Shown piece after piece: positions 47,276-58,900 of a stretch of DNA of 64,000 nt. The DNA is from Mesocentrotus franciscanus (taxonomy: Eukaryota; Echinodermata; Echinoidea; Camarodonta; Strongylocentrotidae). Below the pieces are notes generated by a model, which was not told where the DNA came from, did no database searches, and worked only from the letters and a program-made list of their open reading frames with translations. The stretch covers positions 31,207,694 to 31,271,693 of the forward strand of contig CP137680.1 of the NCBI GenBank assembly GCA_037976565.1, written 5' to 3'. Both the position numbers and the translations under genes were made by a program. The number at the start of each line of letters is the position of its first letter. The first letter of the stretch is position 1.

Positions 47276-47610
47276 CATTGAGGGATGGCACCGTCTAGCA
47301 TGCAGACAAGCTACTTTTTAACCGCACATTACTATACAATGTACATATCTGCACCAGAAATTCTTGTTTGCGTACTATTGACTGTGCGCGCATTAACCTA
47401 CAGTGCGTTAATTTCATGAAGCCTGCACTTTTCAGGTAGAAGAAGAAGAGGTGGTTATCTCATCAAGCACTAAGCACTAAATTAACATAAGAAAAAGGGG
47501 ACCATGGGGGACCATGGGGGACCAACGGTCACCGATTAGGCATTGACTGCTATAAAGAGGGCGCAAGTAGCTATAAGTTAGTGCAGTGGGGCTTTAAGTT
47601 AAACTGCTAA
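47276..47610. other. Spacer
   Basis: Non-coding; includes two GGGGACCATG repeats near 47498-47520. Confidence 0.4.
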
Positions 47611-47862
47611 AGACCCTATCCGATGAAAATACAACTTTTTATCAATGGAAACCTGAAAGAATATAGAAATTAGAATACAAATATAAAGGAATAAAAAGTA
47701 TTTTCCCTTTCAGTATTGCACAAAAGCGAATTAAAAACTTATTTTCCGCACCTCTCCAAATTACAGGTCAACAGGAGTCAAATTTGCCGCAGTTACACTT
47801 ACAGTGACGACATTATAATAATATGTGCACCTGATTGGCTCGCCTATAATATATAGTAGTTA

Positions 47863-47897
<35 letters not shown>

Positions 47898-48052
47898 ACT
47901 GAGGCAATGAGCCGTGCTTAATTAATGCAAAGTCATTGTGAATATGCGTAGATCTAGGCCTAATCCACATTCAATGATGTCATCAATTCAAAAGCTACTT
48001 TTTAACTCCCGATTTTCAAAGCTTTAGATTTCGAGTTTTCAGAGAGCTGTTA

Positions 48053-48816
48053 GTGTTGGACCCCTGTTACACATGCGTCGGCATTTAAAGCCCTCACGCC
48101 TGCAATTTGAAGCCGCCTCGAGATCATCAAACCCCTGTTACACATATCTCGGGCCCGCAATTTTGCGTCTACACATAGGCCGGCCTCACGTTGCCTTTTC
48201 ACGAGCTGACGTTTGGGCGCACTCCAGAAAGACAGAAAGAGAAAGTGGTAGAATGATAAAAACTAAGAATAACATAAGAGAAGGTGATAGAAGGAAGAAA
48301 CAAAGAATAACATAAGGAAAGACAGAAAGAGAAAGTGATAGAATGATGAAAACAAAGAATAACATAAGAGAAGGTGATAGAAGGAAGAAACAAAGAATAA
48401 CATAAGGAAAGACAGAAAGAGAAAGTGATAGAATGATAAAAAACAAAGAATAACATAAGAGAAGGTGACAGAAGGAAGAAACAAAGAATAACATAAGGAA
48501 AGACAGAAAGAGAAAGTGATAGAATGATAAAAACAAAGAATAACATAAGAGAAGGTGGCAAAGCGCCCGATGTATTATGTTGATATATGATGACAGGTCA
48601 CGTCACTTCCGCTTATAAGCCGGCCCCGAGTCCACTTTGGTGTTACACCTACTGATTACGGGACTGAGTCCGGACTCGGGCAGGCGTCAAACCACATCTA
48701 GATGTGGACTGGATGTAGGCGGCCTCAGTCCGGCTTTTCAAAAAAGGCTGATGCTACACATACATCGAGCCGCCTCCGGGGCCGGCCTCAGTCCGTACAT
48801 GTATGTGTAACGGGTC
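48053..48816. mobile_element. PIF/Harbinger-like MITE with TTA target duplication
   Basis: TTA at 48050-48052 and 48817-48819; the undisturbed site GCTGTTACTCGTCTGAC is present in the sister MITE at 12432-12448. The ends carry GGACCCCTGTTACACAT and, in complement, GACCCGTTACACAT. A 3-bp TWA duplication with GGGCC.GTTACAC-like ends fits PIF/Harbinger. GC-rich inverted motifs (CCGGCCTCA, GAGGCCGGCC) fill both ends, and the middle is a minisatellite. Confidence 0.75.
48227..48552. repeat. 90-bp purine-rich minisatellite
   Basis: Units start with GAAAGACAGAAAGAGAAAG at 48227, 48317, 48407 and 48498, giving about 3.6 copies. Each unit contains two AACAAAGAATAACATAAG sub-repeats. Minus-strand open frames across it are translations of the repeat. 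Confidence 0.9.
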
Positions 48817-48965
48817 TTACTCGTCTGACAGGCACTAAAGTAGCATATAAATCATTAATTGGTATTATTGTAGTCTATGGCTTGTAAGGTTTCCTTTGAT
48901 ATATAAATTATAGATCTAATAGTAATACATCTATTTCATTTTTTCATTTCCAACAGGGTCTTTAA

Positions 48966-49919
48966 TTAGTATTAGAATAACTATTAATAATTACTTAAGC
49001 CTAGGCCTATATATCAAAACGCGGTGTGTCCGGATAGTGATTTGAATAAGTTTATAAGCAGTATTTCATGAATCTTTCAAGACTTATGTTGGGAGGATAT
49101 TATAAAGGACAAATACTTGTCATGGTTAGTGCTGTCTGATGAGTATTTCTCGTTAAATCCAAAGGCAAAAGAAGGCCTTTATTTTTACGTGTGCACACAC
49201 ACAACACCCCCCCCCCAATATATATGTACTACCATGAGAGCGTCTGGTTTGAACTATGAGTATGATCCCCAAGGTGACATAACTACAGCTATTTTCATGA
49301 GGGGGACAGACAACCCTGAACAAAGGCGTTGTCTTCACTTCACCAAAGATTCAAACCAGAAACTTGAATATATTTAGTTTATCTCTGTATAGCAGTTCAG
49401 TGTCTTCTATTGTTGTTTTTGATATCTTTTGATCCAGAATTCTAGGAATTTCACATTGTATAACTAGGAGCAAAAATCACAGACAATTCTGAGTCTTTTT
49501 CTAATGCAGTACATTGTGCCCTTCATGACTATATATGTATGATAAAGTAGATTTGGGTATCTACTTGGATACGCACTAATCATTATACTCACTGGAATTG
49601 TATTCAGGGTAGTTCATCCTTGTCATTCCAGTATGTACGTCTGTTCAGGCCTGGTATCAGTGCAAAAGAGAGCGAGACATCCTCCTCCTCCTCCTGGCCG
49701 AAGCCACCAAGTAATATGGCGCCCTCTAATGGTGAGGGCGGCTCTCGTAGTCTGCTTAGGAAAACTACTATAATGATGTACGTATGTAATCATTACAGTC
49801 TCTAGGTTGGCAATGTGGTGTGAAACTTAATATACATCTGTAAATCCAGTTACCGTACTTATCCTCTAGACCACAACACCTTTACAAATCGATCTCCATT
49901 TCTCTTTTTTCATCTACAG
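48966..49919. promoter_or_regulatory. Upstream region of the receptor-like gene
   Basis: No coding exon is recognised. TCATTCCAG at 49621-49629 followed by TATGTACGTCTG could be the acceptor of a non-coding exon. A strong acceptor (TTTCTCTTTTTTCATCTACAG) ends at 49919, just before the exon that carries the start codon, so at least one 5' non-coding exon probably lies upstream. A (CCT)n run at 49681-49697 and a C9 run at 49206 are present. Confidence 0.4.
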
Positions 49920-49948
49920 GGTAGGATTATAGTAAGACATTGGAACTG

Positions 49949-52900
49949 ATGTCTACATTATACATGTACTTACAGGTACCGGTACTGTTATTGTCTACAC
50001 TACTGTTTCAAGTAAGTTCACTACACATTCATTGTTCACAGATGCCTACTCAGATTTTGTCAACCTTTTAAAACTTATTAAAATGGTGAACAAATTCCGA
50101 AATTATATTATGTAAAGAATTTCTAAATTTCCTAGTAATAATGACAAATTGCTAGTTAGAAATAGTCTACTGTGTCAAGGTTTTGTTTGTTACGTTTTTT
50201 TGTTCAGTAGGCTGGTTGAAAGTTGAAACCCTATCCTTACAGTATGTTGTTTTGAATATTATTTCTTCTTGAAAGAAAATCAAACAAGTAATGTGAAGTT
50301 GAAATCTTAATCTGTTTAAATCTTGTCACAACAGATGAGTTGCACCTGTCCAATAACCATACAGGTTGAAACCTTAAACAGTTTATTGTTTAAAATGTAC
50401 ATTATTGAATGAACCTTATTCTTGAATCAGCAATATCTTATAATGTACTGACTTGAACTACATGTATGTTATGCAATCAAATTGTAAAGATTAATGTACA
50501 ATGTATATTTTTGTAAACTCAAATGCGATTTTACTGCTATTTTATTATGAATCGATATGCAATTCAGCTTTCAGGCTGCTAATTGCTATATTTTTTTACG
50601 TATCGTTTTTAATAAACCATTTTCAAATTCAATTCAATATCATTAATTAATTCCAGACTAATAGATCAAGTGATCATTATATTCTGTGCATGTTAATTCT
50701 CATCAAGTAGGCTATCAAGTTTTACATGTTATTGAATCTCAGTTGATAGATATACAGTACATGTATGTACATGTAGGCCTACATACTACAGATCTCGACT
50801 GGTCTCATGAAATGGCTTGGTTGTCAAAAAATGAAAATCTCTTACTTTCTAATGATAGACGCGCCCTCATCTTAGCATAAGCTACTTATCATTGTCATGA
50901 ATGAGGGAAATATAAAGAATGTGTGAGGCAGAATGAATACTGGTACGGCAATATTCAGGATAGGCTCTTTTCCTTTACTTTTGGAGCAAACTTTATATTG
51001 CTTAAGATATATTTGATGGGTTTTGCACTTTGTAGAAAACAAGGAGGTATGCTTCTGTCCTCTCTCCCTTATCATTGGTACCGGTATATGTTTCATCCTT
51101 CATGTAAGTGCTGACGGAAGGAAAAGCACCAACAAACTCAACATGCCACCCCCCCCCCCTTCTTTATGAAGTTTACATATTCTGTATGTCATGCTCTATC
51201 TGATTCTAACACTGGATTTTATGCACTTATACATGTATTACAGATAAATATATTTCATGGCAGCGAAAACAATGAGACTTCATAAGCCATGTATGGATGA
51301 GTATATTTTCTTCATTGTATTCTATTTAGCTCGCTACAAGTAGTCCCATTGGGTCTGGAAGATCGCCATGGCGGCGTGTAGGCCCAGACCCAAATCAAGG
51401 TGTTGGATGTGGAAGAACTCCAAATTTCGGGTAAGTTAATTAGATCTACTAAATGGAAACTTCCCAACCAGGTATAGATATCCTCATATCAATGCACTGA
51501 CTTGTACTTTGCATTGTATAGTTGACACTTTATTCTTATTTTCTGTAAATTGAATAGTACAAACTACAAGTACGATTGGCAAAGTAATTATAGGAAAAAT
51601 ATAAGTTACCCTTTTTTGACAAATGGAGAAATTGAATATATGTCATCAAATTTCAAATCCAAGAAATCAATGAGTTTTGTGATCTGTCAAGAAAATGATA
51701 GAGCTTGTTCATGTACGTCCTACTTGGAACAGATTTATACCGGTACTGCTCTCTGTATTATGTTGTATCTGTTTCAAAGTGTGTAAGAAGAAATACTAAG
51801 AACTGACTGCCCTCATACATCATACATACATGTAGGTTATTCATCACCTCTCCTCCCTCACTAAAGCCGCATTCAGATATGAAGTGGTAAACTGCTGCGT
51901 TTTTTAATACACCTTTTCACGGTTACAAAAGTGCGCATGCTCAGACATGGGCGCCATCTTAATTTAAGATAAACTAACCATTGACCTCTAGAGGTCAGGG
52001 GTTTACGCGTAATTAAGATAGCGCCCATGCAAATATGATGTGCGCACAGCGCAGGCATCTGAAAACATTGATGACATCACTGCCTGCGCTGTGCGCTCAC
52101 ATCATTTTTGCATGGGCGCTATCTTAATTACGCGTAAACCCCTGACCTCTAGAGGTCAATGGTTTGTTTATCTTAAATTAAGATGGCGCCTTAACCGTGA
52201 AAAGGTGTATATGATGTTAAAGATAAAGTTGAGTTCTCGTCATGCGATTGCATTGTGAAAGAAATGTGGAATCGATCAGAAAAGGTTGATCATGTAGCAT
52301 ATAAGTATTGGTGTGTACTGCAAGGTTCTGGAATCATCAAAATGATAAGAAAACATTTCTGTATCTTAAAACACATATCAATAGTGAATACGCGTAGGAT
52401 GCGCATAATTATCATTCATTTTTTACCCGTTTTAACGAAGCATATCTGATCAAACCTTTACTCTTATGAGTTATGATAGGTAGGAAGAATTCTTACAATT
52501 AGATCTATGGTCATATCAGTAGGTTTTTCTATGCAATAATTTCTGTGTTTTCGATTTCCAATTTGTTATGAATAATATTATGGATTTGTTTCCTTCTCCC
52601 ACTGTTTCATACAGAGAATACTGTGATAAATTCAGTTCCGGGCGGATAAAAAGATGTTCCCCATGCAATGTTCAACAATTGGGGAACTCGGATATCTCCT
52701 TCCCAGAGGAATGTACTGAATATATATGCCCATACCGTTGTCCAGAAGAGATCAGCGACTCAAACTCACCAGCTCCTTCTGATAGTTGTGATGTAACAAC
52801 AGCTGCTCTCACAACTCAGGGTATGCATTAGGACTTGTCATATTTTCATTTCACTACAGAGTTTATTAGAATGAAGTAACTACTTTACAAAGTCTCTTGA

Positions 52901-55900
52901 TACATGTACCTGTTGGTAGATGATGATCTCTTGCTTTTATTAATATAATTAGGATAATCTTCAGAACGTCATGCTTGTACAGTAAGTTTGTGGGGGCCCT
53001 ACCGGTATTTATAAGCAATTTGCTTCTTCGTGGTCCTGACCATATATTTGCTTTGTATTTTGTATGTTTTATGTATTCTATTTTTTGTTTTTACATGCAT
53101 ATAGTTTAATAAACTTAATTCAATGTATTGTATGAACAAGGGCTACTTTTATTAATATTAAGATTTTTCAAATTTCTGATTTCAAGACCAAATATACTGT
53201 ATACCGGTATATATATATATATATGCCTGTATACCGGTATATCTCTCTCTTTTTTTTTTTAGAAGCCAAATTTGGCTTGTTTTACCATGTGCCACGATTT
53301 GAGAGTTCACGTATTGCGTGCGTTGAGTGGCTGCACAATCGAGCAGCAAATTTGTATTCGCTTTTTTGTACAGATTTACGCGTATTGCCAGTTACACTGC
53401 CGCTGCATACATGGCCATGGTAAGGCCATGCGATCGCCTGTTAAACACACACACCTACATGTATTGCCTGTAACCCCAGACCCCCGCTAAGGGTACAGAT
53501 TTCTTATTTTCAAATGTTGGCAGGTATGATATAATAGGATAATCTTTCAGAAAGTCATGTGTTTTTGAACAAGGGCTACTTTTGTTAACCACCTTAAAAT
53601 TGCATCGTGCACAAAAACTGCATAGTACATATTCGATGCAAGTATGTTTTTCATCCTATTTTATTGATTCTTTGGGAAATTTCCCTTTATTAGTCCTTCT
53701 TTCATGTGACAGTCATTCATATCCATCAAGATTTGTACTCTCGTTAGCATTGTAATGTAATCACTGCTTTGCTGAAAACCTTGATGGCAGCTATGTATCT
53801 GCTGATAGAGTAAGTTGAAGTGAAATGTCTGTACGTTCAGCGATGATCTTGGTCGCCATGCCTTGGTCCAATCAATCCAAATTCTGTTAATCCTGTAAGG
53901 TGTCAATGTTTCATGTATGGAAGTGATTATTTGTTATGTCATCTTTATGTGCTTTCATAATAAGCATACATGTATGAACGCATTTTGAATTTATATTTTG
54001 TTTGTTCTTGTTACTCTTCAGAAACAACAACTTTAGCTCCATCTACATCATATGAGAATAAAGATGGATCATCAACACCAACACGAGAGGCATTATCTCT
54101 GACTACCTCTAACTATCAGTCAACAAAACCATCCAGTACCTCTGGTATGTGAAATGATATTGGGTAAAGGAACTAAATTAAAGCAGAAAATTATGAGACA
54201 GAAATTTGTAAAGTTTGAATGAAAACAAAGTGATCACTAGATATATGGGAATCTCAAACTGGCAAAATTGTAAGGTTATTCTGAAATTTCTGACAAATCT
54301 TCCATTTGTCTTGGTACCCAAAATTACTCAAATTAAATGCTGATCAGGCTGTTATTCTTTTCTTTAACATGGTGTAAACACTATGAAATATTCCTCTGCA
54401 ACATGCAGGGACATGCAAATTGCACTTTTAAGAACACTTACAATAACTTGTATTACATGGGCATTTTCTGGGCCTTTATTCCATCATACATACATAATGT
54501 ATGTATTACATTGTATTATAGAATGAGATGCTGATTTAGTAGACGTTTTGTTTGTTTTTGTTTTTTTCAGACGGTTCAGCATTGCCTCCTGGTAATGTAC
54601 ATGTAGCTAAATGGGTTAGAGTGGTAGTTGGAGTTGGAGTTGCAGCAGTTCTAATAGTCATTGTTATTACAGCATTCTTTATGAGGAAACGCAAGTGTCG
54701 AAAGCCAATTCCTATATCCTCCTCCTGTGAACCTATGATGGGTAAGATGTAGTAGTGTATCACACTATCTTGATCATTCTTTGCATTGGGCCTAAACAAA
54801 ATAGATGTTGTATTGCCCTTAGGCAAAAAAAAAAAAGTTGTTTGGTTGTCCTCGATTGCTTTTCTGGAGTAGGGGCGGGCGGACGGATTTTTTTTTTTTT
54901 TTCTCCATTTGTTTTCTTCTTCATTTGGGCTCTTTACTTCCTATTTATTTTCATCTTTTGTTCAAATCATGAAGCTAATATTATTATTATCTAAACACAA
55001 AAAGAATTTCGGCCAAAAATCTTGAATTGCCATGTCAATATTCATTTTCATTTTCGCTGTTTCGGAGGTAGTTTTTGGCTATAGCGAGGCATTTTTCGTC
55101 TGCATGTAAAACGTACGTACGTCTATAGGGAGCGCGCATGCATGTCGTTCATTCGCCCGCGCGTCGTTTGTTCGTGGGGCCGGCACGCCGCGCCGAAAAC
55201 TATCCCTGTGGTGATCATAAATCATTATCCGACTGCAATGATTTAATACGTGCGGGGAGACACTATTGATCTTGCGATACACGAAAAATAGCGATCTAAA
55301 TCTGAAAAATACTTGAAATACAGCTCAGGTTTTGGTACCCATCTTCCTTACAGACACGCGTAAGATATTCAATATTTCAGATTCAGGTAGCGGGACTGCC
55401 GATTACATCGCTAAAATGTGATATTTAAGGATACATTTTCCATTGCAAATGTGGTTCTCCTGTGACTCTGATATGTTTTGTATGAGTGTGATATGTGTAT
55501 TATGCTATGTGATTTTACCACGCATACAACGGACCCACCGAAAACTGCCAACCGGCCGAAAACTCCCTCCTCTTCTCTATTAAAGACATAATTGCGTACT
55601 AAAAGGACCAAATTGGCGACGGGACACATTTTGATCCTTGCAACATGCATAAAATGGTATGTTTGGCGTTTAAAATTGCTCCAAAATAAATGTATATTCT
55701 TAAAAAAAAATAAAAAATACGAGCGGGCCGAAAATGAAGAGCGGGCGGTCGAGGACAACCAAATGAATTTTTTTTTTGGCCTCAAGGTGCCAGCACATGG
55801 GTCGGTCAGTCGATTTTTTTTTTTGTATTTTGTTTTGTTGTTGTTGCTTTTTTTCCCACTTTGGGCTGATATTTTTCAGTTTCGAATGCTCTAAAGTAAC

Positions 55901-58900
55901 TCGGTAACATTGCTTCAGATTCTGAACAAAATCCTGGATTTAGCTCATGCTGCAATCATAATTATAAACCTTTAGGTCAGTCAGGAATCCCATGACTTTT
56001 ACAAGCCCTTCGCCTGTCTGATTATCAAGATATTTATGATTGGAAATCGGAATTTTTATGCCTCCGCCACCGAAGGTGGTGCCGGAGGCATCATGTTTTT
56101 GGGTTGTCCGTCCGTACGTCCGTACGTCCGTCCCGTTTGACCGTTATCACAATATCTCAAGAACCATTTAAGATTTAAACTTAAGACTCGGGAATAGTAT
56201 TTATCACCATAGGAAGACGATCTGATTAGATTTTGGAGTACGTAGGTCAAAGGTCACAGGTCACAGAGGTCAACTTATGAAATTCCTTGTATTGAGTTTG
56301 TTAGCGCGATATCTCAAGAACCATTTGAGATTTAAACTTCAAACTTAAGGATAGTATGTATCACCATAGGAAGACGATCTGATTAGATTTTGGAGCACGT
56401 ATGTCAAAGGTCAAGGGTCACAGAGGTCAACTTATGAAATTCCATACATTGAGATTGTTATCATGATATCTCAAGAACCACTGGAGATTTAAACTTCAAA
56501 CTTAGTGATAGTGTGTATCACTATAGGAAAACAATCTGATTATATTTTGGAGCACGTAGGTCAAAGGTCAAGGGTCATAGAGGTCAACTTATGAAATTCC
56601 ATACATTGAGATTGTTATCATGATATCTCAAGAACCACTGGAGATGTAAAACTTCAAACTTAAGGATAGTATGTATCACCATAGGAAGACGATCTGATTA
56701 GATTTTGGAGCACGTAGGCCAAAGGTCAAGGGTCACAGAGGTCAACTTATGAAATTCCATACATTGAGATTGTTATCATAATATCTCAAGAACCACTGGA
56801 GATTTAAACTTCAAACTTAATGATAGTGTGTATCACCATAGGAAGACAATCTGATTAGATTTTGGAGCACGTAGGTCAAAGGTCAAGGGTCACAGAGGTC
56901 AACTTATGAAATTCCATACATTGAGATCGTTATCGCGATATCTCAAGAACCACTGGAGAATTTTCACTTCAAACTTAATGATAGTATGTATCACCATAGG
57001 AAGACGATCTGTTTAGATTTTGGAGCATGTAGGTCAAGGGTCACAGAGGTCAACTTGTGAAATTCCATGTCTTCAGCTCGTTTAATATGACTTTACATTT
57101 GATATTCGATATGATGTAATTTTAATGGAATTTCTGAAAGGATTATGCTTTTATTGCAAGACTTTTCGCCTGTAGAGTATGACGTCACTCGGTGTTGAGG
57201 CTGGTGTTGAGCTATCGATAACGCGATCGGTATCGTCCTTCTAAACTGACCGTCGGTGTTGGAGCTCGGTTTAGCAGCCTTTCCATGCTCTCAACACCAA
57301 CACCAACACCGAACACCGTACTTGAAATCACTCAATGTCTTATGGGTACACAGTTCATGAGAAAAAGCAAAAGGCACTGACAATTGAATTTCATATGCAG
57401 CGCATGTCATTCTTTAAAAAAAAATCAAATGAAAACGAGCTTTAATTCTTTATAATGGCAATACATGGTTACTTTTTATGCCTCCGCTACAAAGTAGCCG
57501 GGAATTATGTTTTCTGGTTGTCAGTCCGTGCGTACATACGTGCGCACGTGCACGTCTGTGCGTACGTCCCGTTCTCGTGATCGCGTTATCTCAAGAACCA
57601 ATTGATGGATTACCGCCAAACTCAGGTCATGTATGTATCTTGCAGAGCTAATGAACTGATTAGATTTTGGGGTCACGAGGTCAAAGGTCACAGGGTCCAT
57701 TATGTATGCAAAAATAGCTCGTGATCGCGTTATCTCAACCGATTGATGGATTACCGCCAAACTTGGGTCCTGTATGTATCTTGCAGAGCTAATAAACTGA
57801 TTAGATTTTGGGGTCACAAGGTCAAAGGTCACAGGGCTCATTATGTATGCAAAAATAGCTCGTGATCGCGTTATCTCAAGAACCGATTGATGGATTACCG
57901 CCAAATTTGGGTCATGTATGTATCTTGCAGAGCTAATGAACTGATTAGATTTTGGGGTCACGAGGTCAAAGGTCACAGGGCTCGTTATGTATGCAAAATA
58001 GCTTGTGATCACGTTATTTCAAGAATCGATTGATGGATTACCGCCAAACTTGGGTCATGTATGTATCTTGCAGAGTCAATGAACTGATTAGAATTGGGGT
58101 CACGAGGTCAAAGGTCACAGGGCTCATTATGTATCCTAAAATAGCTCGTGATCGTGTTATCATTAGAACCAACAGATGGATTACAATCAAACTTGAATTT
58201 TAAAAATTGCTTCCATTTTGGTTTGTAAAATTGCTCTATGGCGGAGGCATTTTTCGACTGCGCGCAGTTGAAGTTCCATCTAGTTTTTTTTGTTTTCCTA
58301 ACGGTTTTTATAACACTACAGTCTATTGGGGAAAATGAGTATGGTAAAACCGGTCACTCAAAGATTTTTACTTTTTTGAGGCACTTCATGATCATTTTGA
58401 AGCGCAATTTTTTTAGGGCTTCAATATTACACCATATCACAGACACTGATAACACGTAGGGCCATGCATCTCATATTTAACATTATTAAACGATGCCTTT
58501 AATACATTTTTTTGTATTCGTTAAACATTTTTTTTCAAAAAAAAAAAAAGTTAAAAAAAACCTTATTTAATAAAAAGCGGACCGTAGATTTGAAGTTTTT
58601 TGGGGTCGGTCGCACAATACAACATCTTTTTTTAAAGGCCTTATTGATGTTACTTGTGCATTGTGGGGGAAGCCTCACGTTTATGTTGTTTACAAACATG
58701 TATATTGAGTGGCAAAATGATGATACTATTGGTTGATTGGTTTGTTTGTTTACCTGACTGCTAATAAGGCATGTGTAGGCTTGTAAGTAAGCAAGCAGGG
58801 GACTGACATATTTCAGTCCTTTCTAAGGGACTTGGTAATGAGGAGTAATCCGGGTCCTCCCAGTTATTAATACTAAAAACTAAATTTTGACCATCCAGAC

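Larger units (their letters stand above)
47611..48961. mobile_element. TTAA-type MITE (AGACCCT family), interrupted copy
   Basis: It starts AGACCCTATCC (preceded by CTAA, a mutated TTAA) and ends AGGGTCT before TTAA at 48962-48965. Both halves align to 12068-12550. It is interrupted by a 764-bp element at 48053-48816. A (TAG)n run lies at about 47864-47895. Confidence 0.8.

Noticed and set aside
48186..48561. Hydrophobic repeated minus-strand frames that look like membrane proteins
   Set aside because: They translate the 90-bp purine-rich minisatellite in overlapping frames.
49117..49377. 86-codon frame upstream of the receptor-like gene
   Set aside because: No signal peptide or domain, and it does not splice in phase to the signal-peptide exon.
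51873..52258. Short open frames on both strands with the shared peptide HICMGAILITRKPLTSRGQW
   Set aside because: The identical peptide on both strands is produced by the two arms of a hairpin MITE.
57521..58012. 163-codon minus-strand frame with internal repeats
   Set aside because: It is the translation of 143-bp tandem units of a non-autonomous element; the protein repeats exactly follow the DNA units and there is no known domain.
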